Shown: positions 1-7,866 of the stretch, in pieces
Numbering within the stretch: the stretch's first letter is position 1
Layout: each line of letters opens with the position of its first letter
DNA from: Campylobacterales bacterium
GTDB lineage: Bacteria; Campylobacterota; Campylobacteria; Campylobacterales; QNZT01
Length of the DNA stretch: 35,764 nucleotides
Assembly (NCBI GenBank): GCA_027056215.1
Contig: JALULO010000116.1
Location: forward strand, 1 to 35,764
Direction: 5' to 3'
Program-made: the position numbers and the translations under genes
Notes under the pieces: model-generated
Database searches by the model: none
The model's input: only the letters and a program-made list of their open reading frames with translations
Told to the model about the DNA's origin: nothing

Positions 1-1
1 C

Positions 2-595
2 CATTTCGATATCAGCTTGGGATATGGCTACAGCAGAGTCGATGAGAACAGTTCTCAAGATGCACAGAGCCTTTCACTAGGATATTATTATGGTGATTTC
101 AGCGCACGAGTGTATACATCCAACTACGATCTCCAAAGTGGCGAAAGTGGCATTGATGATACGACACTCGCACTCTACTATCGTTGGTCTTCATCATCCT
201 ATACCTTAAAAACTGGAGTCGGTAGCTATATCCCCTCTGACTCTGATAACCAAAACCAAACTGACTACTTCCTCACCGCCAGAATAACTCGGTATTTGGG
301 ACTTTACGATATCAGTGCAGAATATCAACACACTTTCATGCGAGATGATAACACAACAGACAGCGAACTTCTAACACTCTCTTTAGGCTATATGCCCACT
401 CCAAAAACCTATATGTCATTTTCTTTTACCAACCAAACCTCTATTTATGAAGGAGAAGCATCACTGCAAAATATCACTTTTTCTGGAAGCTACTTTTTGA
501 ATAGTCACTGGTTTTTCTCTGGTGAAGTCGCCAAAGGATTGAGTAACAGTGCTACAGATTTTTCCTATGCGGTGAATGCAGGATACTATTTTTGA
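2..595 (+). CDS. Outer-membrane beta-barrel protein, C-terminal part (5' end outside window)
   Basis: The reading frame is open from the first bases of the window, so this is the 3' part of a longer gene. The residues before the first possible start (HFDIS at base 2 onward) already look like barrel sequence. The roughly 197 visible residues are a run of short alternating polar/aromatic beta strands (for example SLSLGYYYGDFSARVYTSNY) joined by Asp/Asn/Ser-rich turns. The chain ends in NAGYYF, an aromatic C-terminus with terminal Phe, as expected for a substrate of the BAM assembly machinery. No family-specific motif is visible, so it could be a porin, a transporter-like barrel or the translocation end of a larger protein. 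The following gene is on the same strand about 106 bases downstream and has its own lipoprotein signal, so shared function is not implied. Confidence 0.75.
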   Translation, partial: HFDISLGYGYSRVDENSSQDAQSLSLGYYYGDFSARVYTSNYDLQSGESGIDDTTLALYYRWSSSSYTLKTGVGSYIPSDSDNQNQTDYFLTARITRYLGLYDISAEYQHTFMRDDNTTDSELLTLSLGYMPTPKTYMSFSFTNQTSIYEGEASLQNITFSGSYFLNSHWFFSGEVAKGLSNSATDFSYAVNAGYYF

Positions 596-701
596 GTGCT
601 GACACCATACAAAAGCACTTTTCATGTTTAGACTTCTACTAATACTCAGGTAATACTTTTAGTTTAGAATTACACTCTAAATTTAAAATATGGAGAACAA
701 C

Positions 702-2015
702 ATGAACAATTACATCAGATTTGGAATCGTATCTTTGGCAGCATCGGCTGTTTTAGTAGGATGTGGTAGCACAAATACTACCACTAGTAGCACCGACAAC
801 ACCACACTGGAGACAGGGTATTTCATCGATGCAGCGGTAGAAGGATTGGCGTATGAGACAGCATCAGGTGTGAAAGGTACGACGGATGCGTATGGAAGAT
901 TTCACTATAGAGCAGGGGAGAAGGTAAGATTTTTACTCGGTAAACTTGATATAGGTGAAGCAACTCCCGATCAGGAAGGGTTGGTTACACCTCAGACGCT
1001 AGCAAAGGCAGATGATGCTCTGAAAGTGCGTTTACTCAGAGTCCTTCAGTCACTCGATAGTGATAATAATCCGGAGAACGGGATCACGATATCCAAAGAG
1101 ATACTTGATACTCTGGGTAATATCGGTAACGAGAGGGTTAAATTTTCAAACTTCAAAGATGATAACGAGTTGATGAAACTCAATGGCGATCTAGCGGAAA
1201 AACTCGATCATGATTATGATGGACATATCGATGTTGATGCACAGAAAGCAAAAGAGCATTTTGCAAATAGCATGAACAGATGGAAAGGCGGTCATAAACC
1301 TGATCAGGATTCAGAAGCATCCCATGGAAAAGGTAAAGGCAATTTTCAGGGGCAGGGCAATGGACAGGGAAATAGAAAAGGTAACGATAAAGGTCATGGA
1401 GCGGAGCACAAAAAGGGTTTTGATATGGATCTCTCGGCTTACCCTCTGGCAGAGTTGACAACCGATCAGAAGTATTCTCTGGCATATATGTGGAACGAAG
1501 AGAAACTGGCAAAAGATATCTATCTGGCGTTAAATGAACTCTATCCGACCAATCAGTTTTACAACATCGCCACCAGAAGCGAAACCCGACATGAAGAAAA
1601 AGTTGAAGAGTTGGTACAGCGATATGATATCAATATCACCAATCTACAAGACTATACCGTTAACTATTCCGAAGCAGAGCTGAGAGCACTACCGGCAGGA
1701 ACGTACGGTGTTGACAAGATTCAAGAGCTCTATGATACGCTTTATACCAAAGGTGAACAGTCAAAAACAGATGCATTGCAAGTAGCTTGTATGGTGGAAG
1801 TGACTGATATCGAAGATTTAGATCGATTTATCACAACAGCACAGGAAGTCAATGCAACAGATCTGGTAGCAGTTTTTGAAAGATTGAGAGAAGGTAGCTA
1901 CAATCACTACTGGGCATTTGACAAGGCACTCAAAACAGAAGGTGTCACCGACGGATGTGCTAGTGCTGGAGAAGCCTATGCTAAAACAACAGAAGAATAC
2001 CCTACGTCACACTAA
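702..2015 (+). CDS. DUF2202 lipoprotein with Gly/Lys-rich linker
   Basis: I chose the ATG at 702 over the in-frame ATG at 690, because GGAG at 692-695 is a well-spaced ribosome site for 702. From 702 the protein is 437 aa and begins with a lipoprotein signal: a hydrophobic stretch ends in LVGC, with Cys21 the predicted lipidated residue. An N-terminal segment (about residues 35-130, GYFIDAAVEGLAYET... then TDAYGRFHYRAGEKVRFLLG) is of a kind common in bacterial surface lipoproteins. Residues 169-179 (DHDYDGHIDVD) form an EF-hand/dockerin-like calcium loop. A Gly/Lys/Gln/His-rich linker follows at about 195-235. The C-terminal 190 residues carry the DUF2202 pattern (LAYMWNEEKLAKDIYLAL, then RSETRHEEKVEELV), which is known as a ferritin-like helical fold of unknown function. 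It is probably exported and membrane-anchored. Confidence 0.85.
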   Translation: MNNYIRFGIVSLAASAVLVGCGSTNTTTSSTDNTTLETGYFIDAAVEGLAYETASGVKGTTDAYGRFHYRAGEKVRFLLGKLDIGEATPDQEGLVTPQTLAKADDALKVRLLRVLQSLDSDNNPENGITISKEILDTLGNIGNERVKFSNFKDDNELMKLNGDLAEKLDHDYDGHIDVDAQKAKEHFANSMNRWKGGHKPDQDSEASHGKGKGNFQGQGNGQGNRKGNDKGHGAEHKKGFDMDLSAYPLAELTTDQKYSLAYMWNEEKLAKDIYLALNELYPTNQFYNIATRSETRHEEKVEELVQRYDINITNLQDYTVNYSEAELRALPAGTYGVDKIQELYDTLYTKGEQSKTDALQVACMVEVTDIEDLDRFITTAQEVNATDLVAVFERLREGSYNHYWAFDKALKTEGVTDGCASAGEAYAKTTEEYPTSH

Positions 2016-2032
2016 CTAACATAATAGATCTC

Positions 2033-2066
2033 AAAAACTGTCCTATATAGATACAGGATGGTTTTT
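2033..2066. terminator. Hairpin between convergent genes, likely bidirectional terminator
   Basis: A 12-pair stem (AAAAACTGTCCT with AGGATGGTTTTT, two G-T wobbles) closes a 10-base loop. The right arm ends in TTTTT and the left arm begins with AAAAA, so either strand gives a hairpin ending in U residues. It lies between the stop of the lipoprotein gene (2015) and the stop of the leftward RND gene (2100), as expected for a shared terminator. Confidence 0.8.
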
Positions 2067-2099
2067 GATGATATTTTGTAAGTATGCTAATAACTCCTC

Positions 2100-5000
2100 T
2101 TACTCTTTTATCTTTCCTTCATACTTGCTTCTTAACCATTGGTCAAGTGGATTTATCATCCTGTAAATCACAGGTACAACAAGTAAGGTTAGCACCATCG
2201 AACTTAAAAGTCCACCGATGATCGCTATCGCCATGGGTGCTTTGGTTTCACTTCCCAAAGAGTCGCTTAGTGCTAGTGGTAACATAGCAAAAATCATCGC
2301 TATAGTTGTCATCAAAATCGGTCTCAGTCTTTTTTCTCCTGCTTCGATGAGTGCTGCATTGGCATCTTTGCCTTTTGCTACGGCTTCATTGGCAAAATCC
2401 ACCAGTAAAACGGCATTTTTACCAACCATTCCCATCAGCAACATAAAGCCTATCATGACAAAGAGACTAAAGTGTTGTCCTGTTAAAAAGAGGGCTATCA
2501 TAACCCCGATGATACTCAAAGGCAGTGCTACCATGATGATAACAGGTTGTATGAGTGATTCGTATAAAATCGCTAAGATGATAAACATCAAGATCACAGA
2601 AAGCCCCAGTGCTGCACCGAAAGCTTTGTTTGTCTTGACCATCTCATCGGCAAAGCCTGTAAACTTATAGCTAACACCTTTTGGTAAAAGTGTATCGATA
2701 CCCGCTTTTGTATACGTAACTGCACCGCCAAGATCGAGTCCAAACAGATCAGAATAAACCGTCACTTGTCGTTGTCTGTTAAAGTGATAAATAGAGGCTA
2801 AAGATTTTGTTTCTTTAAAGTTTACCAATCCATCTAAATAAACTAAATCTCCATTTGCTCCCCGAAGTTGAATCTTTTTTATATCTTCTATACTTTTTCT
2901 ATCTGCATCATCAAAACGCAAAGTAATATTATATTGTTTTCCATTTTCTTCGAAATGGGATATCTCTAAATCACTTGAAAAAGCTATCGCAATGGCTTGT
3001 GCAATTTGTGTAGCAGATATACCGACTCTGTTGGCATTGGTACGATTGATATTGATATCGATTTGTGGTTTACCTTCATCCATATTACTATCAATATCAA
3101 CAAATCCCTTTTTCTTTGCTAGATATGTCATTAACCTTTTTTTTGCAATTTTTAAGTCTTTAAATGAATCAGACTTTAATACGATTTGATAAGGGACTGA
3201 GACACCGGCACCTTTGATATTTGGAATGGCAGCAGCAGTGATGAACATATCTTTTTGATAAGGTTTAAGTTTTTGGCGGAAGTCTTGGATGATATGTTCT
3301 TGATTGATACTTCTTTTATCTTTAGGTGTTAATTTTACATAGATAAGGGCTTTATTCTTTTCTTTCACAGAATTATATCCCACACTTAAAGTTGTAAACA
3401 TGACATTTTTATTTTTTTTGACAAGATCTTCTATGACCTTTGATTCTTTAATCATCTCTTCAAGTGATATACCGGCATGCGCTCTTAGTTTGATGTTAAA
3501 CTCTGCTTTGTCCTCTTTCGGGAGAAAATCCATGCCGATTTTGGGAAAGAGGCTGAGACTTCCTACAAATATAGCCACTATCACTATCAGTGTAAGGACT
3601 TTAAACTTCAAAACTATCTTCAACGTGACTTCATATATCTTTTCAAGAAGTTTGAAAAATACTTCAGTGATATTGTAAAACCAACTCTCACCCTTTTTGA
3701 GTACTCTAGCACTCATGCTGGGCATAAAAGTCATCGCAACCGTATAAGAGATGATGATGGCAAATCCAACGGTCATAGCAAATGATTCAAAAAACTTTCC
3801 AACGATTCCACTCATGTTTGCCACGGGGATAAAGACAGCAAGAAGCATCGCTGAAATCGCTAAAATCGCAAATGCCATCTCTTTGACACCTTCTACTGCT
3901 GCTTCAAACTTACCCATACCCGCTTCCATCTTTTTATAGATGTTTTCAAGCACAACGATAGCATCATCGATGATGATACCGATAGAGAGTGTCAGACCGA
4001 TAAGCGTCATCTTATTGAGATCAAATCCCATAAAATTCATCAGGGCAATCGTTCCCAAGATAGAGATAGGGATAGCAAGTGCTGAAACCATGGTGATCGT
4101 AAAGTTACGTAAAAATCCAAAGATGATGATAACAGCTAAAAATGCACCATAGATGAGATCAAACTCTACATCTTTAAGAGAGTGTGTGATAAAAGGACCG
4201 GTATCTTGTAGTGTTTGGACACCATATCGCTCTCCTGCTAAACGCTGAAGCTGGGGGATAGACTTTTTGACACGCTTGATGATGTCGAGTGTATTGGTTC
4301 CTGAAATTTTTTGCACTTCAAGCATCACACCTTCTACCCCGTTAAAAGATGCGTAACTGTCTGCGTCACTGAGGGTATCTTTGACTTTGGCTATATCTTT
4401 GAGTTTGATATTGTCTGTGATCATAATGTTTTTGAGATCTTCAACACTGCGTGCATCTGCTTTTGTTTTGAGGATATATTCATTTTTATTGGTGATGAGT
4501 TTTCCGCCGCCGATTTTGACATTTTCACTGCTTACGATGCTATTGAGTTCTCTTATGGTGATGCCATATTTGTTTAAAAGATTGATATCAGGATAGATTT
4601 TGATCTCTCTGTCTTTGTAACCGATGATATTGATTGCACCGACGCCATTGATCTTTTGCAAAGCAGGTTTTACTTTTTCATCCGCAAATATCATGAGGTT
4701 TTTTAAAGAGTCCTTTTTGGCTGTGAGAAAAACATTGATAACTGAAGCACCACCGATATCGAGTTTGCTCACCAACGGTGTTTTGGCATCGTCTGGTAAG
4801 AGTACAGCAGATACTTTATCGCGTACATCATTGGTCGCTTCATTGATATCTCGTTCAAGAAAAAACTTGACCATCACTACACTTGCACCTTCACTACTGG
4901 TTGAGATGATATTGTCTACACCACCGATGCGTGAAATCGCTTCTTCTATCTTATCAGTTACCTGTGATTCCATGGTACTTGCTTCTGCACCTGGGTAGAT

Positions 5001-5141
5001 AGTTTTGATAGTGACTATGGGAAAGTCGATATTTGGATAGAGTGCTGAGGGCATAGACTTGAAACTTATAAAACCAAATATCACCAATGTCAATACATAC
5101 ATCAGTGTTGTGATGGGTCTGTTTATGGCTAACTTATACAT
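2100..5141 (-). CDS. RND efflux pump inner-membrane transporter (HAE-1/AcrB type)
   Basis: This 1013-aa protein has the full length of the AcrB/MexB family of proton-driven resistance-nodulation-division exporters. The N-terminus has the usual first helix followed by the YPGAEASTMESQVTDKIE porter-domain motif. The proton relay is visible: the adjacent acidic pair in TM4 (GIIIDDAIVVLENI) and the lysine in TM10 (MVGKNAVLLVDFAN). Two large periplasmic loops and 12 membrane helices are expected. It starts 7 bases after the adaptor gene stop and is the last gene of the tetR-tolC-MFP-RND operon, so it should pump substrates across both membranes through that adaptor and the TolC-like channel. The substrate cannot be read from sequence; drugs, bile-like compounds or organic solvents are typical for HAE-1. 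Confidence 0.95.
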   Translation of the reverse strand: MYKLAINRPITTLMYVLTLVIFGFISFKSMPSALYPNIDFPIVTIKTIYPGAEASTMESQVTDKIEEAISRIGGVDNIISTSSEGASVVMVKFFLERDINEATNDVRDKVSAVLLPDDAKTPLVSKLDIGGASVINVFLTAKKDSLKNLMIFADEKVKPALQKINGVGAINIIGYKDREIKIYPDINLLNKYGITIRELNSIVSSENVKIGGGKLITNKNEYILKTKADARSVEDLKNIMITDNIKLKDIAKVKDTLSDADSYASFNGVEGVMLEVQKISGTNTLDIIKRVKKSIPQLQRLAGERYGVQTLQDTGPFITHSLKDVEFDLIYGAFLAVIIIFGFLRNFTITMVSALAIPISILGTIALMNFMGFDLNKMTLIGLTLSIGIIIDDAIVVLENIYKKMEAGMGKFEAAVEGVKEMAFAILAISAMLLAVFIPVANMSGIVGKFFESFAMTVGFAIIISYTVAMTFMPSMSARVLKKGESWFYNITEVFFKLLEKIYEVTLKIVLKFKVLTLIVIVAIFVGSLSLFPKIGMDFLPKEDKAEFNIKLRAHAGISLEEMIKESKVIEDLVKKNKNVMFTTLSVGYNSVKEKNKALIYVKLTPKDKRSINQEHIIQDFRQKLKPYQKDMFITAAAIPNIKGAGVSVPYQIVLKSDSFKDLKIAKKRLMTYLAKKKGFVDIDSNMDEGKPQIDININRTNANRVGISATQIAQAIAIAFSSDLEISHFEENGKQYNITLRFDDADRKSIEDIKKIQLRGANGDLVYLDGLVNFKETKSLASIYHFNRQRQVTVYSDLFGLDLGGAVTYTKAGIDTLLPKGVSYKFTGFADEMVKTNKAFGAALGLSVILMFIILAILYESLIQPVIIMVALPLSIIGVMIALFLTGQHFSLFVMIGFMLLMGMVGKNAVLLVDFANEAVAKGKDANAALIEAGEKRLRPILMTTIAMIFAMLPLALSDSLGSETKAPMAIAIIGGLLSSMVLTLLVVPVIYRMINPLDQWLRSKYEGKIKE

Positions 5142-5148
5142 ACTTTAC

Positions 5149-5868
5149 CTACTTTTTTGTATCTGTTATGATTGTACCATCACCAAAAAGTCCAACTTTT
5201 AAATCTTTGGCTTTGACTTCTGCTTTGATCTTTCGTCTTTGGGTATCAATCGCCGGATATATTTTGGTGATTTCTCCCTCATATACTTTGTCACTGCCAT
5301 CTACTTTGTATGTAAATTTATCGCCTTTTTTGACATCAGCCCAATATTTTTGGTCGTACTCTAAAACCAATTTCCTTTTATGTAAACTTTGGATTTTAAA
5401 TGCTGTTCGTATCATCGCTCCACTGACCGCATCACCAACTTCAATGGCTTTATCAAAAATAACTCCTTCAAAAGGTGCTTTCAAAATGGTTTTATCTAAA
5501 ATGGCTTTTTGGTAGGAAACTTGTGCTTTTGTTGTAGCATAGATAGCCGCATATTTATCTAATTCCGCTGGATCAATGATAGATTTTACTTTTATTCTTC
5601 TATTATAATTTTTTTTAGCATATTTGAGTTTTGTTTGTGTTATCGCTAATGCAGCTTTAAGATCAACATTTTGTAATTTTGCTAAAGTTGTACCTCGTTT
5701 AACAATAGATCCAATATCGACCGAAATTTTATCTACTATGCCACTAGCCGAAAAAGCTAAATTTGCACTTCTTTCTGAGTGCACTGTAAAAGTTGCATAA
5801 ATGTCATTTGCATAAACACTTAAAGTAATCGTGTTTATGAGGGTCAGTATAATGAGTAATTTTTTCAT
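5149..5868 (-). CDS. RND periplasmic adaptor (membrane fusion protein)
   Basis: This 239-aa protein starts with a Sec signal (MKKLLIILTLINTITLSVYA). It continues with a lipoyl half-motif (ASGIVDKISVDIGSIVKRGTTLAKL), a short alpha-helical hairpin (about residues 70-120), the second lipoyl half (LKAPFEGVIFDKAIEVGDAV) and a beta-barrel/membrane-proximal part. It is short for the family (usually 350-400 aa), mainly because the hairpin and the C-terminal domain are small, which may mean a shallow contact with the TolC-like partner. The start overlaps the stop of the tolC-like gene in an ATGA, implying translational coupling. It should link the RND pump (2100-5141) to the outer-membrane channel (5865-7103). 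Confidence 0.92.
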   Translation of the reverse strand: MKKLLIILTLINTITLSVYANDIYATFTVHSERSANLAFSASGIVDKISVDIGSIVKRGTTLAKLQNVDLKAALAITQTKLKYAKKNYNRRIKVKSIIDPAELDKYAAIYATTKAQVSYQKAILDKTILKAPFEGVIFDKAIEVGDAVSGAMIRTAFKIQSLHKRKLVLEYDQKYWADVKKGDKFTYKVDGSDKVYEGEITKIYPAIDTQRRKIKAEVKAKDLKVGLFGDGTIITDTKK

Positions 5869-7103
5869 TTGATATAATCCTTAAGATTTTTATTGGCTGC
5901 GAAGTAAAAATTTGCTTTTGCAATTTCATAATCATTTTGTGCTTTTTTAAAACGTGCTTGTGAAGCTGTTTTTTGACTCAATGCATCTAGATATGTGATT
6001 TGATCCACTATACCTGCATTAAATTTGGCTTTGATACTTTTATAAACACTTTGAGCAGCTTTTAATGCACTTTGCGCACTGTGGATATTGAGTTTGGCAG
6101 TTTTAAGTGCATCTATTGAGAGTTCATATCGTATCTTTTCTTGTGTCTTTTGAAAATCTATCTTCTCTTGCATCGCTTGTCTTTGGATTTGTAAAGCTTC
6201 TTTTTGTTTTTTGATAGAACCATTGTCAAAGAGTCTCAAATTGGCAACAATTGCCAATTTGTTTTGTTTGTCAACTTGGTTGATTCCCAGTTTTTGGAGT
6301 CCATCATCTCTACTATAATCGTAATATCCATAGGTATCTTCTAATCGGATATTTGGATAGTAAATTGAACTTAAAGCTTTAGCGCTATGTGTGATTTCTT
6401 TAGCGTGTTCTTGCAGTGATTTTATCGCTTCACTGGGTGTATAAGTTAAATGTTTCGGATTTAAGAAAGTTGATTCATCTAGTGAGTTGATCAAGATACC
6501 ACTTTTAAGAGAGAGATAGCGTTTTAAAGTTTTGATAGTAAGTTTCAAAGATTCTACCGCATAGTTATTTGTTTCATAGGCAGATTGCAATTTATCAACA
6601 TAATCTTGTGCTGCTAATCCTGCCAATTTGAATTTCTTAACTTTTTTAATATCTGCTTGAAGTTGACGAGCCTTTTCTTGTAGTGCTTTACGTTGAGATT
6701 CAGCACTTTTAATATTGTAAAAATCTTTTACGATATCTAAAGAAAGAGATTTTTTGAGATAGATCAAATCATATTGACTCGCAGTATATGCATTTTCTTT
6801 TTGTTTTACCTGTGCACTTTTTCTAAACCCATCAAAAAGATCAACACCTGCTTTGGCAAATAGATTGAGCGTATTTCCTGGTTGAAAAGCAGAAACTTTG
6901 TCAAAGGTTACATACGCACCACCCACATCCAGAGTAGGGTAGTAAGCACTTTTTTGTGACTCTAAGGCTTTGTGTTTTGATGCTACTTGTAAAGCAGAAG
7001 CTTTTAAAAGTTGGTTGTGCTTTTGGGCTGATGCTATCAAAGAGCTCAAATCCTGAGCATAGATAAGAGTGGGAAACATCAATAACCATAATCTCTTTTT
7101 CAT
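5865..7103 (-). CDS. TolC-family outer-membrane efflux channel
   Basis: The 412-aa protein has a signal peptide (MKKRLWLLMFPTLIYAQ). It contains two related long helical halves with the heptad-rich, Ala/Gln/Lys-rich pattern of outer-membrane efflux proteins (for example YDLIYLKKSLSLDIVKDFYN and AKFNAGIVDQITYLDALSQK); the A-G-x-x-x-x-x-x-Y-x-D/L-A pattern in the second half is typical of the family. Its start overlaps the tetR stop (ATGA at 7100-7103) and its stop overlaps the adaptor start, so the genes are tightly coupled. Together with the adaptor and RND genes it makes a complete tripartite exporter, and it is the only exit duct visible in the window. Confidence 0.93.
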   Translation of the reverse strand: MKKRLWLLMFPTLIYAQDLSSLIASAQKHNQLLKASALQVASKHKALESQKSAYYPTLDVGGAYVTFDKVSAFQPGNTLNLFAKAGVDLFDGFRKSAQVKQKENAYTASQYDLIYLKKSLSLDIVKDFYNIKSAESQRKALQEKARQLQADIKKVKKFKLAGLAAQDYVDKLQSAYETNNYAVESLKLTIKTLKRYLSLKSGILINSLDESTFLNPKHLTYTPSEAIKSLQEHAKEITHSAKALSSIYYPNIRLEDTYGYYDYSRDDGLQKLGINQVDKQNKLAIVANLRLFDNGSIKKQKEALQIQRQAMQEKIDFQKTQEKIRYELSIDALKTAKLNIHSAQSALKAAQSVYKSIKAKFNAGIVDQITYLDALSQKTASQARFKKAQNDYEIAKANFYFAANKNLKDYIK

Positions 7104-7696
7104 TTTTTCTCCTCTATAAGTGTAAACAGTGTGTCTATATATAAGTCTAATTCTTTTTGCATATCCGAGATGGCTCTGGTTGCCATGCTGGCGATGAAAA
7201 GCCCCTCTGCCGTAGCAAACAACCCTTTTGCAAAGTGCAACGATTCAGAAATAATTTCTCCTTTGTCGATACCCTCTTGCAAAATCTGTTCAAACCACTG
7301 ATAATAACTCTCAAAACATTCTGTCTGAAAATCGATCATCTTTTCATTTGGGCTCACAAGTGAGATAGAGACAAACTCCTTATACAAGGTACGAAGTTCA
7401 GCATCTTGTTCCTCATAAAAAAAACCAAAAAAGAGTTTGATCTTCTCTTTCGTTGATGTAGCCGTTGAAAGTCTTTTCTTTTTGATTTCATTGTGTTCAT
7501 GCATGAGGATATTGACTATCTCAAAAACGATATCCTCTTTGTTCTCAAAGTAGTCATAAATCGTTCCCTTTCCAACACCCGCAGTCTTTGCTACCTTAGA
7601 AATAGTCAAATCCTTGATACCATGTTCTATAAACAAAGCCGTACAAGAAAGTGCAATATCTTTTCTTTTCTGTACTTTATCTACAATAATTGCCAT
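7100..7696 (-). CDS. TetR-family transcriptional regulator of the efflux operon
   Basis: The 198-aa protein has the N-terminal TetR helix-turn-helix at about residues 12-58 (IALSCTALFIEHGIKDLTIS, then VAKTAGVGKGTIYDYFENKE) followed by a helical ligand-binding C-terminal domain without a recognisable ligand motif. It is the first gene of the efflux operon and is expected to repress it and itself. A perfect TGACCG-T-CGGTCA palindrome lies 26 bases before its start, where a bound repressor would block the promoter. AAGG is present just before the ATG. The divergent NosD-like gene shares the same intergenic region and could also be affected. Confidence 0.93.
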   Translation of the reverse strand: MAIIVDKVQKRKDIALSCTALFIEHGIKDLTISKVAKTAGVGKGTIYDYFENKEDIVFEIVNILMHEHNEIKKKRLSTATSTKEKIKLFFGFFYEEQDAELRTLYKEFVSISLVSPNEKMIDFQTECFESYYQWFEQILQEGIDKGEIISESLHFAKGLFATAEGLFIASMATRAISDMQKELDLYIDTLFTLIEEKK

Positions 7697-7721
7697 TTAT
7701 AACCTTTATAAGTTTTATGAC

Positions 7722-7734
7722 TGACCGTCGGTCA
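7722..7734. promoter_or_regulatory. Palindromic operator candidate for the TetR regulator
   Basis: TGACCG-T-CGGTCA is a perfect 13-base inverted repeat, 26 bases upstream of the tetR start and in the intergenic region shared with the divergent NosD-like gene. TetR-family repressors commonly autoregulate from such palindromes. Overlapping it is a second inverted repeat, ATGAC (7717-7721) with GTCAT (7731-7735). The link to this TetR is inferred from position only. Confidence 0.6.
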
Positions 7735-7866
7735 TTTATGTGAAATTGTAGGATATATCGACTTAAAGTGATCTAAAAACTTAAGAATAGAAACAAAAAT
7801 ATTTATTTTTTGCTATAATTTTAAAAGATAATAGCGTCATGCAACCACTAACCATCGGAGTATTGG

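Noticed and set aside
657..686. A/T-rich inverted repeat TTTAGA/TCTAAA before the lipoprotein gene
   Set aside because: The stem is weak (mostly A-T), and there is no U-run and no clear partner function. It could simply be promoter composition.
1180..1512. Open frame antisense to the DUF2202 lipoprotein
   Set aside because: It lies opposite the linker and domain start of a well-supported gene, with low-quality composition and no ribosome site.
2010..2023. CACTAACTAACATA resembling half of the TGTTAG motif
   Set aside because: Only one half-site matches, and it lies at the 3' end of a gene rather than in a promoter.
2650..2666. TATAGCTAACACC inside the RND gene, similar to the motif core
   Set aside because: It is coding sequence with a single half-site and no promoter nearby.
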